This document shows positions 41,939-56,771 of a stretch of 64,000 nucleotides of DNA, piece after piece (positions within the stretch are counted from its first letter, which is position 1; each line of letters begins with the position of its first letter). The notes below the pieces were generated by a model. The model was not told the origin of the DNA, ran no database searches, and saw nothing but the letters and a program-made list of their open reading frames with translations. Source of the DNA: Bugula neritina (Eukaryota; Bryozoa; Gymnolaemata; Cheilostomatida; Bugulidae); contig OZ037773.1 of the NCBI GenBank assembly GCA_964035545.1, forward strand, positions 3,141,751 through 3,205,750, in the 5' to 3' direction. A program made the translations under genes and the position numbers.

Positions 41939-42449
41939 CTGTCGCATTTAAGTCCTCATATATAGCTATTTATAAATATGATATTATTTAGTTATATTTT
42001 ATTATCGATATACTATATATAACATAAATTCATATAATTTGTACAAAATATCAATGTTCAACATGTCATGTCTAGTATAATAATATGATATATCATGTCA
42101 TTATATAATGTGTTAATACATAACAATATATGACATACAAGTATATAACATACCAGTATAATTATCAACTATTCCTACTATAATAGATAGTATTTTATAC
42201 GAACGTTGTTTCTTGTCAATTCAGTAAAACATACTAAGAAACAAGATTTATTAACCTTGATTACACTATTTTAGTGTCAATTTGCTGACTTTTAACTTAC
42301 ATCACATATTCCAAAGTTTTCTGTGAAACATAATATCTGCTGCTTGGGGCTATAAAAAGAAATTCAATTTTAATAACTCATTTTTAAAGCATAACTCACA
42401 TTCCTATACACTTATGTAGTATAGAGTGAGAACTAGTCTTTACTAAAAC

Positions 42450-42578
42450 ATCATCCAGTCATAATTGCCCCTGTGCCTTATTTAAAAAAAAATCCTTAGC
42501 TTTAACAAAAACCCTTCTACCAGGGGTTTCTCACAGGGATATAATGCCTATAAACTTGAGTGAGTTTTTTTATATATA
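42450..42578 (+). mobile_element. 5'-truncated SINE
   Basis: Contains only the 3' body of the SINE at 38644 (from CATCCAGTC to GTGAGTTTTTTTATATA). Its 3' flank (GGAGATGGTGGATATAG) matches that of the SINE at 43696, so the two sites are related by duplication. Confidence 0.8.
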
Positions 42579-43695
42579 TGTAAATGAATATGGAGATGGT
42601 GGATATAGTTTTTAAGAGAGGAGAATATGGGGCAGAGATAAATTCTATTTGTCAATTTCAATGACTCATTTTTTAAAGCATAACCCACATTCCTATAAAC
42701 TTATATTATAGTAGAGTGAGAACTAGTCTTTACTAAAACTAAACAATACACTAACACAAGACTATCAATTATGTCTTGAAGTTTTTATTGGCTATAATCA
42801 GTGTGCATTGCTTGTCTATGTTAAGTAATCAATATACATATTGAATACACATACTCAGCTTTCTTGTTGCTTAACTATAGCTAGTATTTGTGAAATTATA
42901 CTAAGAACTATTGTACACTGAGAAAGGAAGCATAACTCCAATAAATATTGCAAAGAATAAGGGGAACAGTCTGTGTAGGGCCTATAGGCATATAACTTGT
43001 AGTCGAGTAAGTTTTTGCAAAAACATTTTCATAAAGTAAAACATTAATGAAAACATATAGTGGTGAATTTTCATGATATAATGAGATATTTAATAAAAGT
43101 ATGCAACATATAAACAGTTAAATTTTTTTGGTGAACAATAATAAAAATAAGAGTAGCTTGATTTTAGATTAATAATAATTGATGCTAGACTCTGCGAGGT
43201 TATTTTAAGAAATGTATTTTTAAAAGCCTTAGTCTAAGCTTTGTAAATGCTTAAGTATGCTTAAATATTTTTAATGAGTAAAAAAGATGCCTTTTATTAT
43301 ACATCATGACAAATCAGTAAGTCCATGGAGCTAGTGTGATAGAGTTACAGTAGGTGATGAAAGATATTATCACTTGTACAAGTTTATGAGGTTCTGCAAT
43401 GAAATATGATTATATAATACTTAAAACTATAATAGAGCATAACTCAAACACAACTGAGTATGTATTGCATTCTGGAGTTTGACTTGAAAAAAGCTGATAA
43501 AGCATCATCTGTTATATAATTATTTCAAAAGTATTATCATATGATTATTATAAATTAAATGAGTTGATTGTCAGATGTCACTTGGTGTAAGAGTGACTTT
43601 GTTTGGATGAGTGATATTATCAGCTGGGAAAATAAATTTAAAATAAAAAAGAGGTACAAGCCTTATATCAGTAACAGTATATAAGTAAATGAATA

Positions 43696-43917
43696 GGGAG
43701 CAGCTGTGGTCTAGGGGTTAGAGCGTTTGCCTTGTGAACCCAAGGTTATGGGGTCGAGCTCGGACAAAGGCCATTGGTGATGTTAGGAAGAGCATCCAGT
43801 CATAATTGCTCCTGTGCCTTATATATTTAAAAAAATCCTTAGCTTTCACAAAAACCCTTTTGTCCTGGGGTTTCTCACAGGGATAATGACTATAAACTTG
43901 CGTGAGTATTTTTATAT
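43696..43917 (+). mobile_element. tRNA-derived SINE, full length
   Basis: Target duplication of about 15 bp: ATAAGTAAATGAATA (43681-43695) and ATAAGTAAATAAATA (43918-43932). The tRNA-like head has a decayed B box (GGGTCGAGCTC); the body is the same as the copy at 38644. Confidence 0.85.
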
Positions 43918-43932
43918 ATAAGTAAATAAATA

Positions 43933-44798
43933 TGGAGATGGTGGATATAGTTTTGAAGAGAGGAGAATATGGGGCAGAGATAAATTCTATTTGTCATAAA
44001 TAAGTTAAGATTGGGTGCATGATAAACTTTGGGTTTTCGAACTGAAAAGAACTTCTATCAAACTATTATATTCTAATTGGTATTATACTTCTAAAGATTT
44101 TATTACATAACCAACTTTATATATATAATTTAGAAACTATCGGATATCATACAATGAGTCATTACATAGATATAGAATAATAACTACTAAATTATTAGGC
44201 ATTTAATTATCTTAAAACAGTTCTTTTCAGCTGATGATGTCTGTCATGTTTGCTTTCTGAGTATTTCTAAAAAGTGTGTATCCGCAATACAAGTTATTGG
44301 GATAATGTGACAACCTGAATAAAAGCTTAAAATGAGTTCAAAACAAATGCTACAATTGAATAAATACATGGAAAATTTCCTACAAAAGAATCTAATAAAA
44401 GCAAGCTAGCATCGAAGCCAAATTTATACTAAATTTGATTATATCAGTTATATATATATCATTATAATGTATGTGTTACTGTCCTATATAATGTTTATAT
44501 TAACGTACAATAAACAACATATTCAATATACAGCTGCACATGAGTGTAGCAAAATTTGGTAAATTGAAAGTAAAACAGTTTGAAGATATGACATGCCTGC
44601 ATATGTTAGAACTGACTCAACGTTGTTCTGCCTATAATATTTACCAAATATTTAATTTCTTGTTGAATATAAAAGTTCCCATTATTGTTGCCTACAATTC
44701 ATAGTAATAGTATTAAAATATTTCATTGCAGTTAATAAAAATATATTAATGGAAAACATTTATAATAATATAGTGCTGGCTACAGTAATAATGTTTAT
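43933..44798. other. 3' flank of gene B, start of the 10-kb duplicated unit
   Basis: From about 44075 this matches the 3' flank of gene A from about 54285 (CTTTATATATATAATTT against CTTTATACAGTTTATAT, then long near-identical stretches). That marks one edge of the tandem duplication. No gene seen. Confidence 0.6.
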
Positions 44799-46035
44799 CT
44801 AGCTTTTGATGTTGACATAAGTTTGTCCAGAGTGTGCCTCATAGTTATCTGTATTATCTGTTTGTCTTTGAGATACATCAAGTGAGTCATAGTTGTGATC
44901 ATCTATTCTAGTGGCACGCATCTCTGTGTATGTGGAGTTATCAGTCTTAGCAGCGGACATATCTGTGTATGGGGAGTTATCAGTCCTAGTGACAGACATA
45001 TCTGTGTATGGGGAGTTATCAGTCCTAGTAGTAGACATCTCTGTGTATGGGGAGTTATCAGTTCTAGTGACAGACATTTCTATGTATGGGGAATTATCAG
45101 TCTTGGTGACAGACAACTCTGTGTACAGGGAGTTATCATTCCTAGTGACAGATAACTCTGTGTATGGGGAGTTGTCAGTCCCAGTTCCAGCCTGTGACCT
45201 AATTCCTTAAAGAAAACAAGACAAGCCAGTTTTATTTTGCAACAACTTTTTGGATTGCGACTTCAAGTGTGATTGTTATATATATAAATATAGTGAAATC
45301 ATTATTTCATTCCACAATTTTATCAACCAATAACACCTTTTAGTTTTCCAAGATGAAATGCTACTCCAGCTGTGATGATAAGTAATAGACAACCACCAGC
45401 TAATCCTCCTCCCAGAGCAGCTTTGTCTATGCTCGCACATGGTGGTCTTTCAGAAAGAGTCGTGATTGGGATTGTGCTTGGTAGAATGATAGAACTATCC
45501 CACTTTATTTTCCATGTAATAATAACCGATTTAGCTGCATAATAAAGAACAATGTTGCTAATAAAGCAGATCTTTCAATAACACTATTAAAAATTTCCGA
45601 TAACAAATAGTCTCTGATCTTCATAATTAATACCATAGTTAAGTTAACTCTCTAATAAACTGAATGACATGATTATTGAAAATAAGGTGCCAAACTTTAA
45701 AGTAAGTGCATGCATTAGTTGTCACCTAGAGTGGTGAAATTTAAATAATTTCTTACATAAACCATTTCCAGCTGCGCATGAAACTGTGTCTGTTAAACCA
45801 TCTGTTTGAGAATTCAGACCCAGCTCATCAGCTGATCCTATGATCAAAGCTTCATTATATGTCCAAGTGAAGGTTGAGAGTGGTGGATTAGCATCTACAT
45901 GTTGACTACACTTTAGTTTAACATCAGATTGACCTGGGTTGTACTCTTTCGTGATTGGATCTTGAACACCTGGTTTTCTAGCCAAATCTGCAGTGCACCA
46001 ATATGAAAATGTTGAAATTAATAAGTATATCAGGC

Positions 46036-46104
<69 letters not shown>

Positions 46105-49100
46105 TGATCTTTAATTTCATTTACTTGTACTAAAAGTGAAGGGTCTATATGACACTCACACTGTGGTGTGATAGTAACATTTCTTTCAGTGTTTCCTCCC
46201 TTCCAGTTAGAATGTTCTCTATCTGTACAGGATAAACTTAGTCTAACTCTGTTTGCCTCAGCAGGAGTATACTTTCCAGCCACTGTGTTCCCATTCACTT
46301 CTGTACATGAATATATATGTTTAAGTCAAACATCAACATTGGTTAGAAGAATATCAAAAAAAAAGTATTTGGTTCTAAGTTTAAAACTTTCTCAACATAA
46401 CGACATAATATGACCCTAATATGTCACTATTATATATAAGCATTTACAAGATGACAACATTGTTCAATAATGCTATATCCTGTATACACCTATTTGTATT
46501 CTCAGCTTTCTGCTACATAAATAAAGAATCTACAATCATGCATTAGTTTTATTCAGTAAGATGGAGTGAGTCGGAAAAAATAAGTATGAATCCTATTTGC
46601 ATATATATAGAACTATACTCACTGTATTCATAGACTGACACAGGATCTGCTCCTGTAGATTTACAATCAAAGGTAAACTCTTCTCCTTCTATGATAGTTT
46701 CTGGTACATTTAGAAATATATCAGTTGGAGCAGCTGTTGAATGAAAATAAGACATGCAAAATATATTTTAAGTTGAGGAGTCAAATAAAGTAAGAGCACT
46801 TGCTAATACTTTAACTTAATGTCTTGGCTTATATGTGATATAGATATGAAAAATGTCAAGTGAGATAGAAGCATTCAAAACATTATACTTTTCTCCTTCT
46901 GTAATAGTTTTTGATTTCCTGAGGTTAATAAGCTGCAACCACAGTTTTAATAGAAACGCATTCATAAACTGAAAATAAACATTCGGTTTACAGAAATATT
47001 TCCAATAAAGTTGTTTTACTCATTAAAGTTCTTAATTTTTAATTAAAATACACAAAAATCTAACTAACATGGCAGCATGCTAAATGCTTAAAAATAAAAC
47101 TTATTTAAACTATTATGGTAGCAATTGGATCCCACAGCATATATAGAGATGAATGACATGTTTTAAAAGCTGAAGTTCATTGAAGTTGCATCTAAAAATT
47201 ATGGTCTGCCAACATAATATTGAAATACAAAGATTCACTTTAAAGAGGTTACCTTTCACTTCCATTGAAACTTTTGAGGAAAGAATTTCTCCCACGCCTC
47301 CTCCTTCGAATCCTCTACAGTAGAACTTCCCTTTGAGTGTTGAATCAGTTATAGTAAGTTGTACAGAAAGAATGAACCTTTCAGGTTTACCAACTGAGTT
47401 ACAGTATGCATCACTGACTCCAGGTCCTTCTATTCCAGAGACAGTAATAATATCTGGAGTTGATGAACCCTCCCACACTGCGTCATACTCAATACTAGCA
47501 GCACATCCACTTCTGTAGATTGTACTGTCTCCATCAGCTTCATAATGTAACCGTAAGGTTATCAGATCAGTATAACCAGATGCTTCACATGTGAAAGTTA
47601 TCTTCTCGTCTTTATAGAAATCTGGTGAGCTTGTAGTACTGTAGTCTATCTCTGTAGATGGCTGTGCTATATATAGATGTATAGTAACAGCCCAGGTTAC
47701 AAAATACATCTAATACTGTGTGCCAATATATATATAGTCAAAAACGTCTGGTTGTAAAAAATTACTTAACGAATAATAACAAAAGTGTATACAAACTGCA
47801 TATACCAAATTTTGAGAATATGAACCAATTGTAAACCAATTGCACTCCATTAAAGGACATGACAGTGAGAATAAAATATTTAACAAGCAGTCTTTACTTA
47901 TTCCTACTTATTCATACTTATTCATATCTTAACTTTTTCATATGAATGTTCATAACACTAACACTGTGGTATAATAGCAGCAGTTCGTTCAGTGTTTCCT
48001 CCCTTCCAGTTAGAATGTTCTGTATCCGAACAGGATAAAGTTAGTCCAGCTCTGTCTGTCTCAGTAGGAGTATACTTACCAGCCACTGTGTTACCATTTA
48101 CTTCTGAATATTAAAACATATCTGTTTTTGCCAAGTTATGATGGTAAAGAACAACAGATGATCTGTTCCTATATGTTTATAAACTTATCAATATTACAAC
48201 ACAACCTCATAATTTTTATTATACTCCTATATATAATCCCATTATAGCAATATGACTTGTAAATTGCTATAAGCAATGCTCTACCAGTTACACAAAATTT
48301 TGAAACTTCTCAAAGAGTTAAGTCTAACTTTGTAAAAATAACAACTCTAAAAACTTAACTCTTTTTTTAGAAGAAGCTGACACCTAAAACTCTAGATTTA
48401 CAAATAACTGTTTTAAATTTATAAAATAAAAAGTATGAAAAATAATTACACTCATGTAGTATTATTAGATAATTGTATTTATATATGTCACAGTCACATA
48501 CAAACGTAATTTATTTCATATTACATGTAGCAAATATTTTATGATTTTTACTATATGCAAAGAAAAGCTATTAATTTATAGTTTACTAGGTAGAAAGTCA
48601 TGGAACACATGTTTGAATTTTAATTAATTAAACACTTCTATATATATACTCACTGTATTCATAGACTGACACAGGATCTGCTCCTGTAGAGTTACAATCA
48701 AAAGTGAATTCTTCTCCTTCTATGATATTTTCTGGTTTATTGAGTGATATACCAGTTGGAGCCACTGTTGAATAAAATCGCAAATATTAATTTAAATTTA
48801 ATGCATGCCTCCCAGAAATTAACGGGATATATAATCCAAAATTTAATTTGAGAGTATAGAACTATATAGCAAAAATCAATGCTGAAATTTTTAATTTCAC
48901 CCATGAAATTACACACATTAATTAGCTATGAAAGTGTCAAATATAGCATTATTATAAAATGCTAAGCAGATAGTTTTGTTTAGGACCTATAATAGTAATA
49001 TACTCGAAAAATATTTATGGTGCATACTGAGTAAATTTTAGTGATGCCATCAACCATCACCTATCATGGCAATAGATGAATAGAAGTTTAATCTGTGTTG

Positions 49101-49820
49101 TATAATATAGAGCTTTACTAAAGTTAGTTACAGTGAAACAAAAAAGACAACCAGTTATGCTATAATAATTTTGAAATAGAATAATTTATTTTTAAGATAT
49201 TACCTTTGACTTCCATTGAAACTTCTGAAGAAAGAATTTCTCCCACACCTCCTTCAAATCCTCTACAGTAGAACTTTCCTTTGAGTGATGAATCAGTTAT
49301 AGTGAGTTGTACAGAAAGAGTGAACCCTTCAGGTTTACCAACTGAGTTACAGTATGCATTACTGACTTCAGGTCCTTCTATTCCAGAGACAGTAATAATA
49401 TCTGGAGATGGTGCACTTTCCCATACTGTGTCATCCTCAGCACTTCTACTACATCCACTTCTGTAGACTGTACTGTCTCTGTCAGCTTCATATCGTAGCT
49501 GTAAGGATCTCAGATTAGTATAACCAGATGCTTCACATGTGAAAATTATCTTCTCATCTTTATAAAAATCTGGTGAAGTTGTAGTACTGTAGTCTATCTC
49601 TGTAGATGGTTGTGCTATAAGAAAAATATATAACATATAAAACTCTAAGATCCCCAATATGTACGTACTTTATGATACTGTGCACCAATATATTTTGCAA
49701 TCCTTAAAGTTCTGTGTATCCAAATTATATATAATATAGTTGAAGCATAAAACAATTGTTACCTGTAGTGTAGATAGATATATAGACCAGACAATACAGG
49801 AAGTGGTAGTAGCACATCAT
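44799..49820 (-). CDS. Gene B: five-Ig transmembrane receptor with seven tyrosine repeats
   Basis: Ten exons, all introns phase 1: 49763-49820 signal, 49204-49614 Ig1, 48654-48764 Ig2a, 47963-48103 Ig2b, 47253-47666 second Ig1, 46623-46733 and 46160-46300 second Ig2, 45763-45987 Ig3, 45337-45534 membrane, 44799-45205 tail, giving 738 residues with no stops. The signal peptide is [19 protein letters not shown]. Each Ig1 has four cysteines. The tail (604-738) has seven copies of a 13-residue unit like TDNSPYTEMSVTR. Its tyrosines at 618 and 631 are YTEL, and those at 644-696 are YIEM, YTEM or YTDM; then come NYDSL and a C-terminal YVNIKS. YxxM is the PI3K p85 SH2 consensus, YxN the Grb2 type, and YxxL-x9-YxxL has ITAM spacing. 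Tandem paralogue of gene A. Confidence 0.8.
46037..46097. repeat. (TA)n microsatellite in gene B intron
   Basis: TA run in the intron between the second Ig2 and Ig3. Gene A has a longer one at the same place (56139-56213). Confidence 0.95.
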
Positions 49821-52550
49821 CTCACTACAATATAGCATATAGTTTTTTATTGTTTTTTTATTTTATAATAATATTTAATATTGTCAAGAAGTTTATGTTT
49901 ATGTTTATGTACGTCTAAAATGCACTTAAACGTATATAAAGCTGTGTATAAATGATATTATGTTATTATGCTATGTTTTCAGTTTAATCCGATTGCTTTA
50001 AGATTTTGATCCAAGTATAGCCTAAATTTATAGTCTTTGAGTCAGTCGAAATACATATAAGTACTGATTCAACTAAGAATTTCAGAGCAGACTTTACTAT
50101 CTTAACTCAGTTTTTCATTGAACACTTTAATAGTCATATGCATAGGTTCTTGCTTTCTAAAGTTTTTTTTAAAGGTTAACTAAATCTTATAAATACATAT
50201 CCTTTTTAGCAGTGAAAACACAGTACATACATAAAATGAGTTGTACAGAGAATATAAAGAATATATAGCTCTTACACCTTCAGTTTATTCTTGCATACAT
50301 GTGGATTGTAACCACTATCAGTACAATGTATAAGAATTGTCATTATTAAGTTTAAGTGTCAACTAAAATTCTTTCTATACTAAATAACTAAAACTTTTAG
50401 CATACAATAATACAGCATTATATAAGCAATAGTCAAAAGCAAGTCCAATATTACTACTCCAGGAACTATACTATAACCTGTACAATGTGGTATATTATGT
50501 GGTATATGTATATAGTATGACTTCATTCCACACAAAAAAAAAAAAAATCGTTTTTTTATATTGTAATAATATAGTGAAAAAAATAATATTCAATGAAGAA
50601 ATCTCAGTCAGTGATACTCCGTTGGACTTTATATGATGCTTGGGCTATCTAAACAAAAAACATGTGTAACATTCCTTAAGTAGAAGTTTGAGCAATACTC
50701 TAAAAACACATGGAATTATTAGCACGCTGTCATGCATGCAGTCAACTATAGCTGCCTTAAAAACTTTGATTACCCTGTGAATACTAACCATACAAGTCTA
50801 ATATAAGTTGTATGTATTGTGTTATACTTAGATAGTTTGTCCTTAATGTTAACTATCTACTGCATAAAATAGTAAAGCTGTGGAGGTTATAAATAGGATA
50901 AAGCAGCATGTGCTTTGAAATAAAGCCCTATTGTATAGTATAGTATTATAGTACTTGTATATATGTGTTTAATACTTACATAAATTTGTCTGATTTGTAT
51001 TGAGGCATGTATAGTAACAATTGGCAGTAAAATAGTCAATTTCAAATACCCGGATAACTTATAGTCCTCATCAAACTTATCAAGTCAATAATAAATCAAC
51101 ATTAATAATGTCATAGAGAGGTACTACTGAATACTTCCTGGTTCTCATACCAATTCATAATTATAGTTGACAATATAACAGGAACATATAATAGCTCTTA
51201 TCTTATTAACTAATAGGCTTGTAGCATTGAATGAGAATAACCTCTTTGTAGAATATTCATCACCAGCAAGTATAATATGACAGTTAGAGTTCATATATTA
51301 TTATACATTGTATAAGTAATATATGTAGCTATTAGTAGCAGTTGTGAATTATTTTTCCTTTTCGTTACTGATGTACACAATCACCATAGGCTTTATAATA
51401 AGATTGTATAGTTGTTGCAAACCATGGTTGTTATTTGAATTTATTTCAACTATATATCGTAAAACTAGTATTACAGCGCATACCACAAGCACCACTTCAT
51501 ATGTAACATAAGCTAAATGCTGTTTCGAGGATGTGAACATTGGAAGTTATCTGTTCACTGATGAAAGCAACAAGTTTTATTTATCATCAGTAATTAGCTA
51601 GTCTAAAATCTTAGCTATAATAACTCTACATATTTATTGTATGTGTTGAGTTCTCCTAGTCAGTTGATTTACTCTTTACTTAAAATATCTATCAGAATAA
51701 TATTATGATAATATATATTTTTAATTCTATAATTTATTTTTGCATTCAAGTCCTCCATAAGTTATAACTATTTTACTATTATATATTACATCATCATGTT
51801 TTATTTTCAATGTATAGCATATTCATGTATATAAAATATATCAGTTTATATAGCGTATATCAATAATTGAATATAACATCTCAATATAAAACATCCCAAT
51901 GTATATATAACATATCAATGTATTACATATCAAATTATTATAACATAATTATTATATTAGTATTCATACATGCTAATCCTCCCACTGTCCTAACACTTTC
52001 ACTGCCCTGTAACTATTGACTATTCCTACTATAATAAGTAGTTGATTATACTTACATTTTCTGTTGTTAACTCAGCGGTATTTATAAAATTCCATGAAAC
52101 TTCATATATTGTCCTCAATTACGCTGCAGAAAGCTGAGTGTCAATTGTTGCTGATCTTCAACTTGCAGTATATCACATGTTATAAAGCTGCATTCTGGGA
52201 AACATAATACTTGCAGCTTGGGGTTTTAAAAAGGAAACTATAGTTTCAATGACTCATGTTTAAACACAACCCACATTCTTACATCAAGCAGATTGAAAAC
52301 TAGTTTTTACTAAACCTATTGACTCTTATAAAACTGACAAAAGACTACTAACCCTGTCCTTAAGTTTCTATTGGCTATAATCAGTGTGTATTGTTTGTCT
52401 ATGTTAAGTGAACAATGTACATATTGTGTAGACATATTCAACTTCCTTGTTGCTAGAGATAAGCTATAGTATGTAAGGAATAATATTTATATGAACTGCA
52501 GTATGCTGCGAAAGAAAGGATAACTCTAATTAATATGCAAATATGCATAT
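49821..52550. other. 5' flank of gene B
   Basis: Homologous to the flanks of A and C. The 63-codon minus frame at 51349-51540 has a hydrophobic helix, but the same frame is closed in the gene C flank, so I do not call it. No other gene seen. Confidence 0.55.
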
Positions 52551-52556
52551 ATGCAC

Positions 52557-52971
<415 letters not shown>

Positions 52972-55018
52972 TGAGTTTGCATTTGTATGTGCATATGTGA
53001 GTGTGCGTGTGCAGACATAACTATCAAGTTTATATATTATAGTGTTAATAATGGGTGCATTTCATTTTTATTGATGTGGGCCATGCTTACATGTTACAGA
53101 TTTTTACTTATTATTGAGATTGTGCCACTGTATCAGCAGCAGCCATTGAACTTAGTTATCAGAGAAAATTGATTGATTAATAGTTTTTTGTTGAAAACAA
53201 AATTTATTTGAAAAAAAACTTTCAGACAAGATATACTACTATTTTTTGAAAGACATCACCATATTTTATTATGAAAAGCTGATGTTATTCAATAGTTATA
53301 TGAAAACTTTTAGAGCTCTTTTGAAGCATATTTTGCTAAGCAAATGCTTCAATATAGACAATAAAGACTGTCTCCAAAACTGCAGTTATTTGATGCATTT
53401 ACAATTTCCAGAACCAATACTAAATCTTCTGTACCCTTGCTTTAAGCATCTCTGCCGGCAGTTCCAATTTATGTTGGGCTTTTCGCTGCGTCGGCAAGCT
53501 TCTGCTACGGAAGCTGTTATAAATATTTTACGAAATAGTCAAATTTTAGTAAAATAAATACACTCAAACAGGATATGTATAAACTGTGCATGCATTGCAT
53601 AATGTGAAATTTTATTCTCATGGTCAATAAACACACATACTGTTCTAAATTCAAGTAATAATAGTTATTATGGTAAGAACTTCTTTAACTGGTTTCCATG
53701 AGAATTTGGGCTCTGAAATGTCATCATATTATAAAATATATATAAATGTCATCAAAAATTTGAATATGGAAGTCAGGTTTTATGATTATAAAATAGAATA
53801 CATGTAATTAATTTGATCCACGCAATGCACAGATGGTATTCATGGCGCATAAAGGAAAAACAATGACCTTCATATTTGGTGTGTTACTGTAAACAACGAT
53901 CAATATACATATACAATTCATGTCGTTTAACATACATTGAAAAGTATGAAATATAACTATGATTCATTTTTCACATTTCCTTCACATCAAGTTTCAATGT
54001 CACTATAATTAATTCTAATCATGTTTATTATATTTTTAAAACTTTATAAACAAGTATGCTGTTTGAGAAACATGCTCCCATGCATTGGTCAATAAAAAGT
54101 TCTATCTAATTCGAATAAAATTGTTGCCCTAAAAATTATTCTTTATTCATTTAAACAAATTGTATGAGTAAATTAGAAAGTTTTTTTTTTCAACAAAAAT
54201 TATTTTTTATCTCTTTACAACATTTTTTGAGTAAATTAGCAATTTATATTTTTTAACAAGTAAAAAATATTTTTAAGATCTATAATTGGTATACCTCTAA
54301 AAAGTTTATTACATAACCAACTTTATACAGTTTATATAATATTATATAATAATAATCGGATATCCTACAATTAAGTATAACAGAGATAGAATAATAATTA
54401 TTATGTCATGTCTAATCATCTTAAAAAAAGTTCTTTTTAGATAATGATATTTTTCAACAGCACTAAAAATAAATATGCTTGCTTGTTGAGTATTTCTAAA
54501 AATGTGTATCAACAATACAAGTTATTGGAATAATGTGACAACCTAAAGAAAAGCTTAAAATGAGTTAAAAACAAATGTTACAATTGAATAAATATATGGA
54601 GAATTTTCTATAAAAGAATCTAATAAAAGCAAGTTGGCATCAAAGCCAGATTTATACTTAATTTGGTTATATCAGTTATATATATATCATTATAATGTAT
54701 GTGTTACCTTCCTATATAATGTTTATATTAACGTACAATAAACAACATACCCAATATACATGAGTGTAGCAAGATTTGGTAAATTGAAAGTAAAACAGTT
54801 TGAAGATATGACATGCTTGCATATGTTAGAACTGACTCAACTTTCTTCTGCCTATAATATTTACCAAAATATATTTAATTTCTTGTTGAATATAAAAGTT
54901 CCCATTGTTGCCTACAATTCATAGTAATAGTATTAAAATATTTCATTGCAGTTAATAAAAATATATTATTGGAAAACATTTATAATAATATAGTGCTGGC
55001 TACAGTAATAATGCTTAT
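52972..55018. other. Flank between genes B and A; junction of the tandem units
   Basis: 53000-54285 is repeated nearly base for base at 62700-64000. A more GC-rich, well-conserved block lies at about 53421-53510 (counterpart 63158-63235; see findings). The 103-codon plus frame over it (53246-53557) is not conserved in the other copy and is not called. 54285-55018 matches the 3' flank of gene B. Confidence 0.6.
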
Positions 55019-56136
55019 CTAGCTTTTGATGTTGACATAAGTTTGCCCGAAAGGTGCCTCATGGTTATCTGTATTGGCTGCTTGTCTTTGAGATGTATCT
55101 AGTGAGTCATAGTTGTGATCATCCATTCTAGTGGCAGACATCTCTGTGTATGGGGAGTTATCGGTCCTAGTAGTAGACATTTCTATGTATGGGGAATTAT
55201 CAGTCTTGGTGACAGACAACTCTGTGTACAGGGAGTTATCATTCCTAGTGACAGATAATTCCGTGTATGGGGAGTTATCAGTCCCAGTACGAGCTTGTGA
55301 CCTAATTCCTTGAAAAAAAAGACAAGCCAGTTTTATTTTGCAACTAATTTTTGGATTGCAGCTTCAAGTGTAATTGTTATATATAAATATGATAGAATAT
55401 CATTATTTTATAACATCATTTTATCAATCAATAACACCTTTTAGTTTTCCAAGATGAAATGCTACTCCAGCTGTGATGATAAGTAACAGACAACCACCAG
55501 CTAATCCTCCTCCCAGAGCAGCTTTGTCTATGTTCCCAGATGATGGTTTTTCAGAAGGAGTCAAAATCGGGATTGTGGTTGATAGTGTAATAGAACTATC
55601 CCACTTTATTGTCCATGTAATAGTAACTGATTTGGCTGCATAATAAAAGCAAAATTATTATAATAAAACGGATCTTTCAATAACACTATTAATAGTTTTT
55701 GACAATAAATAGTCTCTGATCATCACAATTAGTACCATATAGCTAGGTTAACTCTCTAATTTAAGTTGTATGACATTGTTATTAAAAGGAAAGTATCAAA
55801 ATTTAAAAAAGTGCATATATAAATTGTCAGCAGTGGTACAATTTAAATAATTTCTTACATAAACCATTTCCAGCTGCGCATGAAACTGTGTCTGTTAAAC
55901 CATCAGTTTGAGAATTCAAACCCAGTTCATCAGATGATCCTATTAGCAAAGCTCCATTATATGTCCAAGTGAAGGTTGAAAGTGGTGGGTTAGCATCCAC
56001 ATGTTGACTACACTTTAGTTTAACATCAGATTGACTTGGGTTGTATTCTTTCGTGATTGGATCTTGGACACCTGGTTTACTAGCCAAATCTGCAGTGCAC
56101 CAACATGAAAATGTTGAAATTAATAAGTATATCAGG

Positions 56137-56226
<90 letters not shown>

Positions 56227-56736
56227 GAAAAGGAAAATTAATCCATATGTATTGAAAGAGAAAAGTTAATGACGCTCACACTGTGGTATAATGGTAACAG
56301 TTTGTTCAGTGTTTCCTCCCTTCCACTTAGAATGTTTTGTATCTGTACAAGATAAAGTTAGTCCAGTTCTGTCTGTCTCAGTAGGAGTATACTTTCCAGC
56401 CACTGTGTTACCATTTACTTCTGTACATTAATATATATGTGTAAGTCAAACATCAACATTGGTTATAGAAGAACATCAAAGAAAAAGTATTTGGTTCTAA
56501 GTTTACAACTTCCTCAACATAACGACATTATAGTATATGAGCCTAATATGTCACTATTACGTATATATATATATAAGCATTTACAAGATGACAACATTGT
56601 TCATCAGTGCTATATCCTATAATATACACCCATTTGTATTCTCAGCTTTCTGCTACATAAATAAAGAATCTAAAATCATGCATTAGTTTTATTCAGTAAG
56701 ATGGAATAAGTCAGAAAAACAAGTATGAATCCTATT

Positions 56737-56771
<35 letters not shown>

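Noticed and set aside
44895-45210. Plus-strand repeat frames over the gene B tail
   Set aside because: Antisense of the 39-bp tyrosine-repeat coding minisatellite. The minus frame joins in phase to the membrane exon and is the real one.
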